64,000 nt of DNA, taken from NCBI GenBank assembly GCA_016291905.1, contig JAEEZS010000081.1:1-64000 (forward strand). Direction: 5' to 3'. The position numbers and the translations under genes are program-made. The notes under the pieces were generated by a model. It was given only the letters and a program-made list of their open reading frames with translations, was not told where the DNA came from and ran no database searches. How positions within the stretch are numbered: position 1 is the first letter of the stretch; every line of letters begins with the position of its first letter. This DNA comes from Bacteroidaceae bacterium (GTDB lineage Bacteria; Bacteroidota; Bacteroidia; Bacteroidales; Bacteroidaceae). Of the stretch, positions 43,639 through 53,249 are shown piece after piece.

Positions 43639-44656
43639 CTCGAAACAGTTTAATGTTCTTAAACAATGGGTTTTTCCTCAGAAGGATAATCATCTCAAGC
43701 GCCAAGAGGATGAGTGCTATCCATGCCAGCACCTGGAACTGCTCGTCGAAATCTGAATAGACGGTGGTTTCCAGGTCAGCCTTTGCGAGCTTGTCAATCT
43801 CTTTCTGCAAAAGCTTCTGGGCAGCATTGGTGTTATCCACGCGGATGTAGGCACCTCCGCCAGCCTTGGCAATCTCCTGACACATCTGCTCGTTCAGGCG
43901 CGTCACAATGACATTACCCTCCTTGTCTTTACGATAGTCATTGGCTTTGTCACCTGGGATGGGCGAACCCTCTGGTGAGCCTACACCAAGCACATAGACC
44001 ATCATGCCCTTCTCAGCAGCAGCCTTGGCAGCCTCCTCTGCCCCACCCTCGTGGTTCTCACCATCGGTAATGATGATGATGGCACGACCCACATCCTCAC
44101 GAGGCGTGAAACTGCGTGTGGCCATGTTAATAGCAGCACGAATGTCTGTACCCTGTGTAGTAATAAGGTTGGGTTGGATAGTCTCAAGGAACATCTTAGC
44201 TGAAATGAAGTCGCTGGTGATAGGCAACTGGATGAACGCCTCACCTGCAAACACTATCAGTCCGATTTTGTCGTCCTGCATCTCATCGACCAGCTTCGAA
44301 ATGATTTTCTTTGACTTCTCCAAACGGCTTGGAGCAACATCCTGAGCCAACATAGAGTTGGAAATATCAAGGGCTATCACGGCCTCAATGCCCTGGCGCT
44401 TGATAGTTTCCATCTTCGTGCCGAACTGTGGACGTGCTGCCACCAGAATGAGGAAGAAAAGTGCCGCAAAGGTAAGCCAGAACTTCAGGTTATAGCGTGC
44501 TGACGATGCCTCGGGCATCATCTCCTTCAGCAGCTCAGGGTCACCATAGGCTTTCAGATTGCGCTTCCTGCGGATGTTTGACACAATGAACAGGATGACC
44601 AGCACCGGAAGGGCTATCAAAAAGAAGAGGTATGTGGGATTTTCAAATCTAAACAT
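43625..44656 (-). CDS. batB: BatB-like VWA-domain protein
   Basis: A 343-residue membrane protein with an N-terminal helix (YLFFLIALPVLVILFI), a second helix near 57-75, a von Willebrand A domain with the metal site in ALDISNSMLAQD, and a C-terminal helix. The VWA face is in the periplasm. It is paired with BatA immediately upstream (30 bp gap) and overlaps batC. Confidence 0.9.
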   Translation of the reverse strand: MFRFENPTYLFFLIALPVLVILFIVSNIRRKRNLKAYGDPELLKEMMPEASSARYNLKFWLTFAALFFLILVAARPQFGTKMETIKRQGIEAVIALDISNSMLAQDVAPSRLEKSKKIISKLVDEMQDDKIGLIVFAGEAFIQLPITSDFISAKMFLETIQPNLITTQGTDIRAAINMATRSFTPREDVGRAIIIITDGENHEGGAEEAAKAAAEKGMMVYVLGVGSPEGSPIPGDKANDYRKDKEGNVIVTRLNEQMCQEIAKAGGGAYIRVDNTNAAQKLLQKEIDKLAKADLETTVYSDFDEQFQVLAWIALILLALEMIILLRKNPLFKNIKLFRDEKA

Positions 44657-44686
44657 AGCTAAACATCTAATTCATAGTTCCTACTA

Positions 44687-45685
44687 TCATGGAATACGTC
44701 GCAACAGGGTCAAACGGAGAAGTAACTCCAGCAGAATACAAAGCATAGCCGCCAGTGCAAAGGGCATGAATTCCTCGTTCTTACGGCTAAAATCCTTCAC
44801 ATTAAGTTTCGTTTTCTCAAGTTTATCAATCTCCTCATAGACCTCTTTCAGCTTGCTGTTACTGGTGGCACGATAGTACTGTCCATCAGCTGTCTGGGCA
44901 ATTTGCTGCAAGGTGTTCTCATCAATTTCCACGGGAATGTTCTGATAGATAGTCCTTCCGTAAGCTTGAATAGGATAAGGCGCTGTGCCATTCGTACCTA
45001 CGCCAATGGTATAGACACGGATGCCGAAGGTCTTGGCTATCTCAGCTGCTGTCAAGGGAGAAATCTCACCTCGGTTGTTCGAGCCGTCAGTCAGCAGGAT
45101 GATAACCTTAGACTTAGCCTGACTGTCCTTCAAGCGGGTAACAGCATTCGCAATACCATCGCCAATGGCAGTACCATCCATGATTGTGCCGTTCTGAACC
45201 ATATCGCACGAGACATTGTTGAAGATGTTCAGGAGCACTGCATGGTCCGTCGTGAGCGGGCTCTGCGTGAAGCTCTGTCCTGCAAATATAGTCAGACCAA
45301 TATTGTCATTAGGCCGCCCGTTGATGAAGTCAGCCGCCACCTGTTTAGCAGCTTCCAAGCGATTAGGCTTGAGGTCTTCAGCCAGCATACTGGTGGAGAT
45401 ATCCACTGCCATCATAATGTCGATGCCCTCGACCTCACTCCGTTGCCAGCTGTGGGTGGATTGTGGACGAGCAAGCACGATGATGAGCAGCACCAATCCT
45501 GCTACACGAAGCAGGAAAGGCAGGTGACGCAGCCACGTCAAAGGACTCTTCGGCAGCTTGTCATACATGGAAGTAGTCGAGACCTGCATGGAGGGCTCGC
45601 TACGGTCATTACGAAGCAGATACCAAATGACGTAAGCTGCCAGAGGAAGCAGTAGTAGGAAGTATCCTGGATTTGCAAATGTCAT
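44687..45685 (-). CDS. batA: BatA-like VWA-domain protein
   Basis: A 332-residue paralogue of BatB: N-terminal helix, second helix near residue 58-75, VWA domain with AVDISTSMLAEDLKPNRLEA (metal-site DISTS), IILLTDGSNNRGE, and a closing C-terminal helix. BatA and BatB are thought to form a membrane complex with the MoxR ATPase. It is 15 bp downstream of the DUF4381-like gene. Confidence 0.92.
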   Translation of the reverse strand: MTFANPGYFLLLLPLAAYVIWYLLRNDRSEPSMQVSTTSMYDKLPKSPLTWLRHLPFLLRVAGLVLLIIVLARPQSTHSWQRSEVEGIDIMMAVDISTSMLAEDLKPNRLEAAKQVAADFINGRPNDNIGLTIFAGQSFTQSPLTTDHAVLLNIFNNVSCDMVQNGTIMDGTAIGDGIANAVTRLKDSQAKSKVIILLTDGSNNRGEISPLTAAEIAKTFGIRVYTIGVGTNGTAPYPIQAYGRTIYQNIPVEIDENTLQQIAQTADGQYYRATSNSKLKEVYEEIDKLEKTKLNVKDFSRKNEEFMPFALAAMLCILLELLLRLTLLRRIP

Positions 45686-45700
45686 GTCTTCTTCCTCCTA

Positions 45701-46873
45701 TTAAATAAATAAGTAAATGAAGTTGGTCAGCACCCACGCCGCAATGAGCACACCCGCTATGCCAACCACAATGATACCTGCAAGCAACCAGCGCTTCTGC
45801 GTGATTGACATGCCCTTGACGACTTCAACGTATTCAATGACCTGCTCCTGACCTTCCACCTCCTCGGGCTTTGTCTTGTCAACAAAGTCAGTGACAACAC
45901 CATAGTGGTGCATCTTCTCGTTCTCATAAGGTTGGAACTTGGCAAACTTGGCAAAGTCAGACGTGGTCAGCAGGTTCTTCACCTCGTCGTACTGCTCTGG
46001 GGTGACAATTTCCTGAATCTTTTCGAGCACTTCGCTGGAAGTCATCTCTGTGGCATTGATGCCAAAACGATTCTGGATATAGACACGAAGCGCATCTGTC
46101 AGTTCAGTGTAGTATGCCTTGGCATCCTCCTTTGCCCAACCCTTGTTCTCGTGGATCTCATCCAGCGACATTCCTGCCTGGATGTGCGCAGGAATCTTAG
46201 GCTCCAATGTCACCCTACGTAAAATGGGCTGATTCTTCACATAATGCCGCAGCAGATAGAGGAACACGAGCACTAACACGACGACGCCTATCAACCAATA
46301 CAACAGAGGCTTCACCTCGCGGAACAGCAGTGGGGCTTTTCGTATGGGCTTGATACCACAGAATGTCAGGAGATACTTGTCATCAATGGTGTTGTTTTCA
46401 GGCAAAGCCTCTTCGAACATCCAGACTTTCAGTGCCAAGGCGTTGGAGCAATAGGTCATGCTGTCTGCCATCACCTCGAAGCTGTTGATGTGATAAAGAC
46501 CTGGATTGAAGGAAGTAATGGTGATGTCCTGCCGCAACGTCATACGCTTTCCATCATTCAGGAGCGTTGTGTCAATGGCAGATTTATTAACCACCTCAAT
46601 GTCTGCCGAAAGTGAATCCCTTATTTGTGGCATTATCACCTCTTCTAACGTAAACGAGAGTGTGTCAGCAATCTCTGGCATCACGATGGGCTGGTCCTTG
46701 TCGCATGTCACGCTCAAGTGTATGCAGGTTTGTTCGCCGATGAGCAGACCCAGGCTGTCAATCGTGGCTTCCACCTTGACGTTTGCCTGTCCCCATGCGG
46801 GTGTTAACCCTAATAGAGCAAGGGCAAGCAAGCCAGCAATCAGCTGATATTTACTATAATGCAAGAATTTCAT
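45701..46873 (-). CDS. Bat-operon membrane protein (DUF4381-like)
   Basis: A 390-residue protein with a signal peptide (ending TPAWGQ), a periplasmic beta domain, a transmembrane helix near residue 192-210 (YWLIGVVVLVLVFLYLL), a cytoplasmic helical region (YYTELTDALRVYIQNRFGI), and a last helix near the C-terminus. Proteins of this shape lie between the DUF58 and batA genes in Bacteroidetes and are counted with the Bat system; their function is not known. It is 22 bp after the DUF58 gene. Confidence 0.8.
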   Translation of the reverse strand: MKFLHYSKYQLIAGLLALALLGLTPAWGQANVKVEATIDSLGLLIGEQTCIHLSVTCDKDQPIVMPEIADTLSFTLEEVIMPQIRDSLSADIEVVNKSAIDTTLLNDGKRMTLRQDITITSFNPGLYHINSFEVMADSMTYCSNALALKVWMFEEALPENNTIDDKYLLTFCGIKPIRKAPLLFREVKPLLYWLIGVVVLVLVFLYLLRHYVKNQPILRRVTLEPKIPAHIQAGMSLDEIHENKGWAKEDAKAYYTELTDALRVYIQNRFGINATEMTSSEVLEKIQEIVTPEQYDEVKNLLTTSDFAKFAKFQPYENEKMHHYGVVTDFVDKTKPEEVEGQEQVIEYVEVVKGMSITQKRWLLAGIIVVGIAGVLIAAWVLTNFIYLFI

Positions 46874-46895
46874 GATTCTTCATTCTTCATTCACA

Positions 46896-47768
46896 CTATA
46901 CGCCTCGCTTAGCAAACAGCGCCAAGAGAGCTTTCACATAATCTTCATCCGTTCGTACGGAAATGCTGTCGACATTGCACTTCAGAAGCACCTCGTTGAG
47001 TCGCTGCTGGTGTTCAATCCACCATGCATGATGGAGGTTACGTACACGAGCAGAGGACGTGTCGATATACTGCGTGGCACCTGTCTCGGCATCCTTTACC
47101 TTCATCAGCCCCACGTTGGGAAGTTCCTCCACCCTACGGTCATAGACCTGAATAGCCACCACATCGTGTTTGCGATTGGCTATAGTCAGGGCATCTTTCA
47201 TGTCGTGACTATCTATGAAGTCGCTCATCAGGAAGCACGTACAGCGCTTCTTAATGGCATTAGTCAGGTATTCCAGAGGCACACTGATGTCTGTCATACG
47301 ACTCTCGGCCTGAAAACCGAGCAGTTCACGGATAATGTAGAGGATGTGCTTCCGTCCTTTCTGAGGCGGGATAAACCGCTCCACCTTGTCCGTAAAGAAG
47401 ATGACGCCAATCTTATCGTTGTTTTGGATAGCTGAAAAAGCCAATGTCGCAGCAATCTCGGTCACCATGTCCTTTTTATACTGCACAGCCGTACCGAAAT
47501 CGAGGCTTTGCGACATGTCAACAAGCAGCATCACCGTCAGTTCGCGCTCCTCCTCATAGACCTTCACGTAGGGGTGGTTGAAACGCGCTGTGACGTTCCA
47601 GTCAATGTCGCGGACATCATCGCCGTACTGATATTCACGCACTTCAGAGAAGGCCATACCACGTCCCTTGAAGGCCGTGTGGTACTGCCCGGCAAACAAG
47701 TTGTTAGACAGTCCTCGCGCTTTTATCTCTATCTTGCGTACTTTTTCTATCAGTTCGTTTGCATCCAT
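46896..47768 (-). CDS. DUF58 protein of the Bat operon
   Basis: A 290-residue cytoplasmic protein with the DUF58 signature REYQYGDDVRDIDWNVTARF, followed by a VWA-like fold (LLVDMSQSLDFG). DUF58 proteins accompany MoxR ATPases and are thought to act in chaperone-like assembly of envelope complexes. Four bases separate it from moxR. Confidence 0.92.
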   Translation of the reverse strand: MDANELIEKVRKIEIKARGLSNNLFAGQYHTAFKGRGMAFSEVREYQYGDDVRDIDWNVTARFNHPYVKVYEEERELTVMLLVDMSQSLDFGTAVQYKKDMVTEIAATLAFSAIQNNDKIGVIFFTDKVERFIPPQKGRKHILYIIRELLGFQAESRMTDISVPLEYLTNAIKKRCTCFLMSDFIDSHDMKDALTIANRKHDVVAIQVYDRRVEELPNVGLMKVKDAETGATQYIDTSSARVRNLHHAWWIEHQQRLNEVLLKCNVDSISVRTDEDYVKALLALFAKRGV

Positions 47769-47772
47769 GTCA

Positions 47773-48768
47773 TCAGGGCACTTCTACCTTGTTGAGAATC
47801 TTACTGACGATTTCCTCGGCTGTAATATTGCTTGCTTCAGCCTCGTAAGAGAGTCCGATACGATGACGCAGCACGTCGTGGGCAACAGCACGGACATCCT
47901 CAGGCACGACATAGCCGCGACGCTTGATGAAGGCATAGGCACGTGCTGCCAGAGCTAGATTGATAGAGGCACGCGGAGAGCCGCCAAACGAAATCATGTT
48001 CTTCAGTTCCTTTAAGTCATACTTATCGGGATAGCGTGTAGCAAACACGATGTCTGCAATATACTGCTCAATCTTCTCGTCAATATAAACCTCGCGGACA
48101 ATGTTGCGTGCTGCAAGAATCTCCTCAGCCTTCATGATGGGCTTCACGTCCATCGATTCTCCGCTGATGTTTTGACGGATGATTTTCTTCTCCTCGTCAT
48201 GTTTCGGATAGTCAATCACCACCTTCATCATGAAACGGTCCACCTGTGCCTCAGGCAGCGGATAGGTGCCCTCCTGCTCAATGGGGTTCTGCGTGGCCAT
48301 TACGAGGAAAGGCTCAGGCAGTTTGTAGGTCTCCTTGCCGATGGTTACCTGACGCTCCTGCATAGCCTCAAGCAAGGCACTCTGCACTTTAGCGGGAGCA
48401 CGGTTTATTTCGTCAGCCAGCACGAAGTTGGCAAACACAGGACCTTTGTTGGGAATGAAGGTCTCGTCCTTCTGGCTATAAATCATGGTACCTGTGACAT
48501 CGGCAGGCAGCAAGTCAGGAGTAAACTGGATACGGCTGTACTTAGCATCAATAAGTGAGGCAAGTGTTTTAATGGCGAGGGTTTTAGCCAATCCAGGGAC
48601 ACCCTCGAGCAACACATGTCCATCAGAAAGAAGCCCGATGAGCAACGACTCAACAAGGTGTTTTTGCCCGACAATCACCTGATCCATTCCAGCAACCAGA
48701 TTGGTTACGAATGCACTCTGTTTTTCAATCTTTTCGTTTAATTCACGAATGTCAATTGTTGTGGTCAT
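47773..48768 (-). CDS. moxR: MoxR-family AAA+ ATPase
   Basis: A 331-residue ATPase: Walker A GVPGLAKTLAIKTLA, Walker B FVLADEINRAPAK, sensor 1 MATQNPIEQEGTYPLPEAQ, and a C-terminal helical lid (SFGGSPRASINLALAARAYA). It is first in the operon moxR-DUF58-DUF4381-batA-batB-batC-batD-batE and would power assembly or activation of the BatA/B proteins. Its promoter is probably near 48830-48837. Confidence 0.94.
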   Translation of the reverse strand: MTTTIDIRELNEKIEKQSAFVTNLVAGMDQVIVGQKHLVESLLIGLLSDGHVLLEGVPGLAKTLAIKTLASLIDAKYSRIQFTPDLLPADVTGTMIYSQKDETFIPNKGPVFANFVLADEINRAPAKVQSALLEAMQERQVTIGKETYKLPEPFLVMATQNPIEQEGTYPLPEAQVDRFMMKVVIDYPKHDEEKKIIRQNISGESMDVKPIMKAEEILAARNIVREVYIDEKIEQYIADIVFATRYPDKYDLKELKNMISFGGSPRASINLALAARAYAFIKRRGYVVPEDVRAVAHDVLRHRIGLSYEAEASNITAEEIVSKILNKVEVP

Positions 48769-48829
48769 GTTTTTCGTTTTTATGATTTATTTTTCGTTTT
48801 TCTATTTGATTTCGCTTTCGTTTGGGGGT

Positions 48830-48837
48830 CAAAATTA
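48830..48837 (-). promoter_or_regulatory. -7 box upstream of the Bat operon
   Basis: Minus-strand TAATTTTG lies 61 bp before the moxR start. No -33 match at the expected distance. Confidence 0.45.
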
Positions 48838-48888
48838 CTACGTTATCGTGTGAAATGGGTATAATTATTATTAAAAAACCTTTTTTCG

Positions 48889-50382
48889 CTATTCTTTGGC
48901 CTTCAATTTAGGGATTTTGATGGTGTTTCCGACAACGATACTATTAGGATTTTTCATCGCGTTATATTTCACGATGTAGGGCCACAGACGTTTGTCGCCG
49001 TAGTATTTCTGTGCGAGCCGAACAATGGTTTCGTCCACTTGAAGGGTGTGGGTGGCCAGTGTACCCTCAATTGTATGTCCCAATGTGTCGGCAAAAGTGA
49101 TGTCCTTAAGGTTTTTTTCCAGCGGATTTCCAGCTGGAGCAGTCACTTTAGGTTTTGTCTGGGGGACTTCATTCTTGGGCTCAGCCTCAGTGGTTTTAGG
49201 TGTTTCCTTGGGTTCCACTTTTTGAGGTTCTTCCTTGACCTCCTCTGTAGTCTCAGCTTTCACTTCTTCTTTCGATTCGTCTTTCAACTCCCCTTTCAGC
49301 TCTTCAACCGCTTCTGATGCCTCGTCTGAGGACTCTGCAAGCTCCGTTTCAAGTTCTTCATTCACTTCTTCATCTGATACTTCGCTTTCCTTCTGCTTGC
49401 GCTCTGGAAAGGTAACATTGATTTTCTTCGAAGCTTTTGCGTCGTCATCAAACGTAATGGCTTCCACCCTTATTTTATCCTTTTCCGATGAGTTGATGGA
49501 AAACTTCGGCTTAGAAAAACCTTTACCAAAGAAAAGATAGATGAAGAGACACAGAGTAATCAGTACCAGCAGCAGAATGGGCAGCCAATATTTCCATGAC
49601 TTGCGAGGTTTATTTTCAGCTACAACAGCTTGCTTGGGCACCTCTGTTTGTTCTGGAGTAGCCGACGGCTCTTGAATCTCTTGCTTTTCTGGAGTTTCAG
49701 GGGTAGTTAGAGGCTCTGGTTCCTCCTCGATTTCAGGCAATGACTCCATTTCGGTTTCTTCAGCTACAGGTTCTTCCGTTATTTCAGAATCGGCAGAAGC
49801 CTCAGGAACTGCTAGAGTATCTGTAATATCTTTTGTTTCTTCCGTCACCTCAGGCACTACCGCCATAGGAGTCTCTGACGTCTGCTCTGCAGCATCAGTA
49901 TTTAGGAACGCAGCAGGCTGCGCACTCTCTTCTACTGGTTGTATTATTTCTGTAATTGGCAGCGTTACCTCTTCAACAGGCTGCTCTTTGACCTCAACGG
50001 TTTCTTCGATTTCAGTGAGTTGTTCTGTCACCTCCACAGGCTCGTCGTCCAATTGGAAATCATCGTTCAGTTCTGTTGTCTCAAATTGCGAGAATGGCCT
50101 GTTGATGTACTCTTTTAGCGATGTTTCGGGCAAAAATGCCACCTTTCGATAGCCTTTAATGACAATTCGTTCGCCCGTGTTGACATCCACGCTCTCCCTG
50201 TCCTTGATGGCGGCAAACTTGAATGTCCCCCACCCTTTTATTTTGACAATGCCGTCCTTGTCAAGTCCATCGATGATAACGTCGAAGAATGTGCGCACAA
50301 AGGTGTCGGCCGACGAAATGGAAATGCCACGCTTTTCAGCCAGCTCTTCCGTAAGGTTCATTGCGGTTATTTTCTTTTCCAT
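48889..50382 (-). CDS. HU-domain, transmembrane, LysM-like fusion protein
   Basis: A 497-residue protein with an unusual order of parts. Residues 1-95 are an HU/IHF DNA-binding domain (IVKIKGWGTFKFAAI, RESVDVNTGERIVIKGYRKVAF). A long acidic stretch rich in Glu/Pro/Thr runs to about 255, then a Lys/Arg patch and one transmembrane helix (YWLPILLLVLITLCLFIYLF, about 265-285). Another Glu/Lys-rich stretch leads to a C-terminal LysM-like domain (VDETIVRLAQKYYGDKRLWP, NTIKIPKL). With the HU part inside and LysM outside, it could tie DNA to the cell wall. It is 12 bp after a second HU gene. Confidence 0.85.
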   Translation of the reverse strand: MEKKITAMNLTEELAEKRGISISSADTFVRTFFDVIIDGLDKDGIVKIKGWGTFKFAAIKDRESVDVNTGERIVIKGYRKVAFLPETSLKEYINRPFSQFETTELNDDFQLDDEPVEVTEQLTEIEETVEVKEQPVEEVTLPITEIIQPVEESAQPAAFLNTDAAEQTSETPMAVVPEVTEETKDITDTLAVPEASADSEITEEPVAEETEMESLPEIEEEPEPLTTPETPEKQEIQEPSATPEQTEVPKQAVVAENKPRKSWKYWLPILLLVLITLCLFIYLFFGKGFSKPKFSINSSEKDKIRVEAITFDDDAKASKKINVTFPERKQKESEVSDEEVNEELETELAESSDEASEAVEELKGELKDESKEEVKAETTEEVKEEPQKVEPKETPKTTEAEPKNEVPQTKPKVTAPAGNPLEKNLKDITFADTLGHTIEGTLATHTLQVDETIVRLAQKYYGDKRLWPYIVKYNAMKNPNSIVVGNTIKIPKLKAKE

Positions 50383-50394
50383 CGTCCCTGCCTC

Positions 50395-50724
50395 CTAATC
50401 GTTAACGGTCTCATCTTCATTGTCGTCAGGAATCTCTGCAAAATCGCCAGACTCATTGAATTTCTCCTTCAGCAAGGCACTCTGCCTATAAGCAAGCATC
50501 AGTTTTGGGGGAATCAGATAGCGTTTGCCTGAGATAGGATTCACGGAGATGCGCTCCATTTTCTTCTTCACTTCGAACGTTCCGAAGCTATAGACCGTCA
50601 CTGTATCATTCTCTTCCAAATGGCTTTTCAGTAGAGTCTCAAGGTCTTCAACGAGGGAAGCTGTCGAAGACATTGTGCGACCTGTCCGTTTTGCCAATTC
50701 AGTGATAAACTCTTTATTGTTCAT
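50395..50724 (-). CDS. HU-family DNA-binding protein
   Basis: A 109-residue HU/IHF-like protein starting at ATG 50724 (the frame extends upstream over rimO, but MNNKEFITELAKRTGR is the usual HU start). It has VTVYSFGTFEVKKKMERISV and the arm region NPISGKRYLIPPK, with an acidic C-terminal tail (DDNEDETVND). It lies four bases after rimO and 12 bp before the HU-LysM gene, so the three genes form a unit with ftsY. Confidence 0.88.
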   Translation of the reverse strand: MNNKEFITELAKRTGRTMSSTASLVEDLETLLKSHLEENDTVTVYSFGTFEVKKKMERISVNPISGKRYLIPPKLMLAYRQSALLKEKFNESGDFAEIPDDNEDETVND

Positions 50725-50728
50725 GTTG

Positions 50729-52033
50729 TCAGATAGTTTTTGCATAGAGGTCAAACTCATCTGCGTCAGTAATAACGACGTCATAGAATTGACCTGCAAT
50801 CAGTTTTTGGGCTGTTTTTTCAATCAACACTTCAGGGTCAACCTCGGGCGAATCATACTCAGTGCGTCCGATGTAATAGTCCCCTTCCTCCCTGTCGACA
50901 ATGATGCGTAGCGTGCGTCCAATCATCGATTGACTGATTTCCGTAGCAATCTCCTGTTGAATGGCCATCAGCTCATCCAGACGTTGCTGTTTGACGTCAA
51001 AGGGAATATCATCTTCGTAGTTATCAGCCGCATAGGTTCCCTCTTCCTCGCTATAGGCAAAGGCTCCCATACGTTCAAACCGAGCTTTTTTGACAAAGGC
51101 CTTCAACTGCTCGAAGTCCTCGTCTGTTTCACCTGGGAAACCCACCATCAGCGTCGTGCGAAGGAAGATGCCTGGCACTTCACGACGCAAGGTCTCAAGC
51201 AGTTGATAGGTTTCATCCGCTGAGATATGACGACGCATCCGTTCCAGCACAGGGTTGCTGATGTGCTGCAAGGCAATGTCGAGATACTTGCAGACATTAG
51301 GCCTCTCGCGCATCACACGCAACAGATCGTAGGGGAAGTTCGTCGGATAGGCGTAGTGCAGCCTAAGCCACTCCACGCCAGGAACATCGGCAATCCGTTC
51401 CGTCAGTTCGGCGATGCTTACCTTATGGTAGAGGTCTAACCCGTAGTAGGTCAAATCCTGCGCAATAAGCTGGATTTCTTTCACTCCCTGACTCACAAGC
51501 CAGCGTACCTCGTCCAGAATTTCCTCTATCGGACGCGACACGTGATGCCCTGTAATGATGGGAATAGCGCAATAGGCACACATCCGATTGCAGCCCTCGC
51601 CAATCTTCACATACGCATAGTGCGATGGTGTCGTTATCACGCGTTGGATTAGACTTGGAGCTTGATCGGCTTTGCTTTTTCTCAGTTCCTCCACCAGCCC
51701 TGTCCAGTTGAACTTACCGAAATAGCGGTCCACCTCTGGGATTTCAGCGCTGAGTTCCTTTAAGAAACGTTCCGATAGGCAACCCATCACATAAACCTTT
51801 CCCACGTGACGTTGCGCCTTTTGCTCACACACCTCAAGTATCATGTTCACAGACTCTTCCTTGGCATCGCCGATGAATCCGCAGGTATTGATGACAACAA
51901 TTTCGCCCCTGACCTTGTCTGGATTGTGACAAACCGTATAGCCTAACGCCTCTAACTGCTTCATCAGCTTTTCAGAATCAACCAGATTCTTCGAGCAGCC
52001 CAGCGTAATTACGTCTATGCGGTTTCTAACCAT
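50729..52033 (-). CDS. rimO: Ribosomal protein S12 methylthiotransferase
   Basis: A 434-residue radical-SAM enzyme that methylthiolates an Asp of ribosomal protein S12. The N-terminal UPF0004 domain begins VITLGCSKNLVDSE; the radical-SAM cluster cysteines are in GCNRMCAYCAIP; HHVSRPIEEI and the PGIFLRTTLMVGFPGE region follow; the C-terminus is a TRAM-like domain. The NLVDSE start and S12-type loop distinguish it from MiaB. It is 6 bp after ftsY. Confidence 0.93.
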   Translation of the reverse strand: MVRNRIDVITLGCSKNLVDSEKLMKQLEALGYTVCHNPDKVRGEIVVINTCGFIGDAKEESVNMILEVCEQKAQRHVGKVYVMGCLSERFLKELSAEIPEVDRYFGKFNWTGLVEELRKSKADQAPSLIQRVITTPSHYAYVKIGEGCNRMCAYCAIPIITGHHVSRPIEEILDEVRWLVSQGVKEIQLIAQDLTYYGLDLYHKVSIAELTERIADVPGVEWLRLHYAYPTNFPYDLLRVMRERPNVCKYLDIALQHISNPVLERMRRHISADETYQLLETLRREVPGIFLRTTLMVGFPGETDEDFEQLKAFVKKARFERMGAFAYSEEEGTYAADNYEDDIPFDVKQQRLDELMAIQQEIATEISQSMIGRTLRIIVDREEGDYYIGRTEYDSPEVDPEVLIEKTAQKLIAGQFYDVVITDADEFDLYAKTI

Positions 52034-52039
52034 TGGAAA

Positions 52040-53038
52040 TCAGTTGAAGAGTGAGTCAACAAATTCTTCTTTGTCAAACAGTTGAAGGTCGTTGATACCC
52101 TCACCCAGTCCGACATATTTGACAGGTATCTGGAATTGGTCGCTGACGCCGATAACAACGCCGCCCTTGGCAGTGCCGTCGAGTTTGGTGATGGCCAGGG
52201 CTGTCACCTCAGTGGCCTTCGTGAACTGCTTGGCCTGCTCAAAGGCGTTCTGCCCTGTGCTGCCGTCGAGTACCAGAAGCACCTCATCGGGCGCATGGTC
52301 AACCACCTTTTTCATGACGTTCTTTATCTTTGTGAGCTCGTTCATCAGGCCAATCTTGTTGTGGAGGCGTCCAGCGGTGTCGATGATGACGACGTCGGCA
52401 TCGTTGGCCACAGCCGATTTCATGGTGTCAAATGCCACGGAAGCAGGGTCGGCACCCATGTTCTGCTTGATGACAGAGACGTCAGCCCGTTTTCCCCACT
52501 CTACAAGCTGCTCCACAGCCGCAGCGCGGAAAGTGTCGGCAGCACCCAGAAAGACCTTCAAACCCTCTTTTTTGAACATGTTAGCCAGCTTGCCGATGGT
52601 CGTGGTCTTGCCCACGCCGTTCACGCCGACAACCATGATGACATAGGGGCGACGGTCTGTGTCGATGATGAACTCTCCGCCCTCGCCCGACTTGTTTTCG
52701 GTGAGCAGAGCAGCGATTTCCTCTTTCAGGATTTGGTTCAGCTCGTTCGTATTGAGGTACTTGTCGCGAGCCACACGAGCCTCGATGCGTTTGATGATTT
52801 TAAGCGTCGTCTCAATGCCCACGTCGCTGGTGATGAGTGCTTCCTCGAGGTTGTCGAGCACCTCATCGTCCACCTTCGACTTGCCAGCTACAGCACGGGC
52901 AAGTTTCGAGAGCACGCTCTCCTTCGAACGCGCCAGTCCCTTATCATAAACAGCCTTTGATTCAGCTACTTGAGCAGCTTCCTCAACGCTCAGATTCTTA
53001 TCTTTTTTTGATTTTGAGAAAATAGAAAAAATACCCAT
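52040..53038 (-). CDS. ftsY: Signal recognition particle receptor FtsY
   Basis: A 332-residue SRP GTPase from the ATG at 53038 (MGIFSIFSKSKKDKN); the upstream frame to 53095 runs through the promoter. NG domain motifs: VGVNGVGKTTTIGKLA, DTAGRLHNK, TKLDGTAKGGVV. The N-terminal part is short and lacks the long acidic A domain of E. coli. It docks ribosome-SRP complexes at the inner membrane. First gene of the unit with rimO and the HU genes. Confidence 0.95.
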   Translation of the reverse strand: MGIFSIFSKSKKDKNLSVEEAAQVAESKAVYDKGLARSKESVLSKLARAVAGKSKVDDEVLDNLEEALITSDVGIETTLKIIKRIEARVARDKYLNTNELNQILKEEIAALLTENKSGEGGEFIIDTDRRPYVIMVVGVNGVGKTTTIGKLANMFKKEGLKVFLGAADTFRAAAVEQLVEWGKRADVSVIKQNMGADPASVAFDTMKSAVANDADVVIIDTAGRLHNKIGLMNELTKIKNVMKKVVDHAPDEVLLVLDGSTGQNAFEQAKQFTKATEVTALAITKLDGTAKGGVVIGVSDQFQIPVKYVGLGEGINDLQLFDKEEFVDSLFN

Positions 53039-53065
53039 TTTTGCTTTCTTTTCTAGAAAAGTCTG

Positions 53066-53095
53066 CAAAGATAGGCACTTTTTTCCATATAACAA
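53066..53095 (-). promoter_or_regulatory. Promoter of ftsY
   Basis: Minus strand: TTG (53093-53095), 19 bp, TATCTTTG (53066-53073), 27 bp before the start codon. It rules out the longer start at 53095. Confidence 0.7.
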
Positions 53096-53190
53096 GGAAA
53101 TATATTATTAAAAAAAGACAAAAATCCCCTTTCCATCGGAGAAAAACCGCTCTTAAACCCTCAAAAATCTTCGCGAAAGGGATGGAAATA

Positions 53191-53222
53191 TTTGTATGTT
53201 CAGAATAGTTTCCGTATTTTTG
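53191..53222 (+). promoter_or_regulatory. Promoter of the CE15 gene
   Basis: TTTG (53191-53194), 20 bp, TATTTTTG (53215-53222), 27 bp before the start codon. Confidence 0.75.
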
Positions 53223-53249
53223 CAGGCGTAATAGCAAATTCCATCGTTT

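Noticed and set aside
40975-48768. Reading the VWA/MoxR cluster as a defence or bacteriocin-type system
   Set aside because: Gene order and domain content match the housekeeping Bat operon of Bacteroidetes completely.
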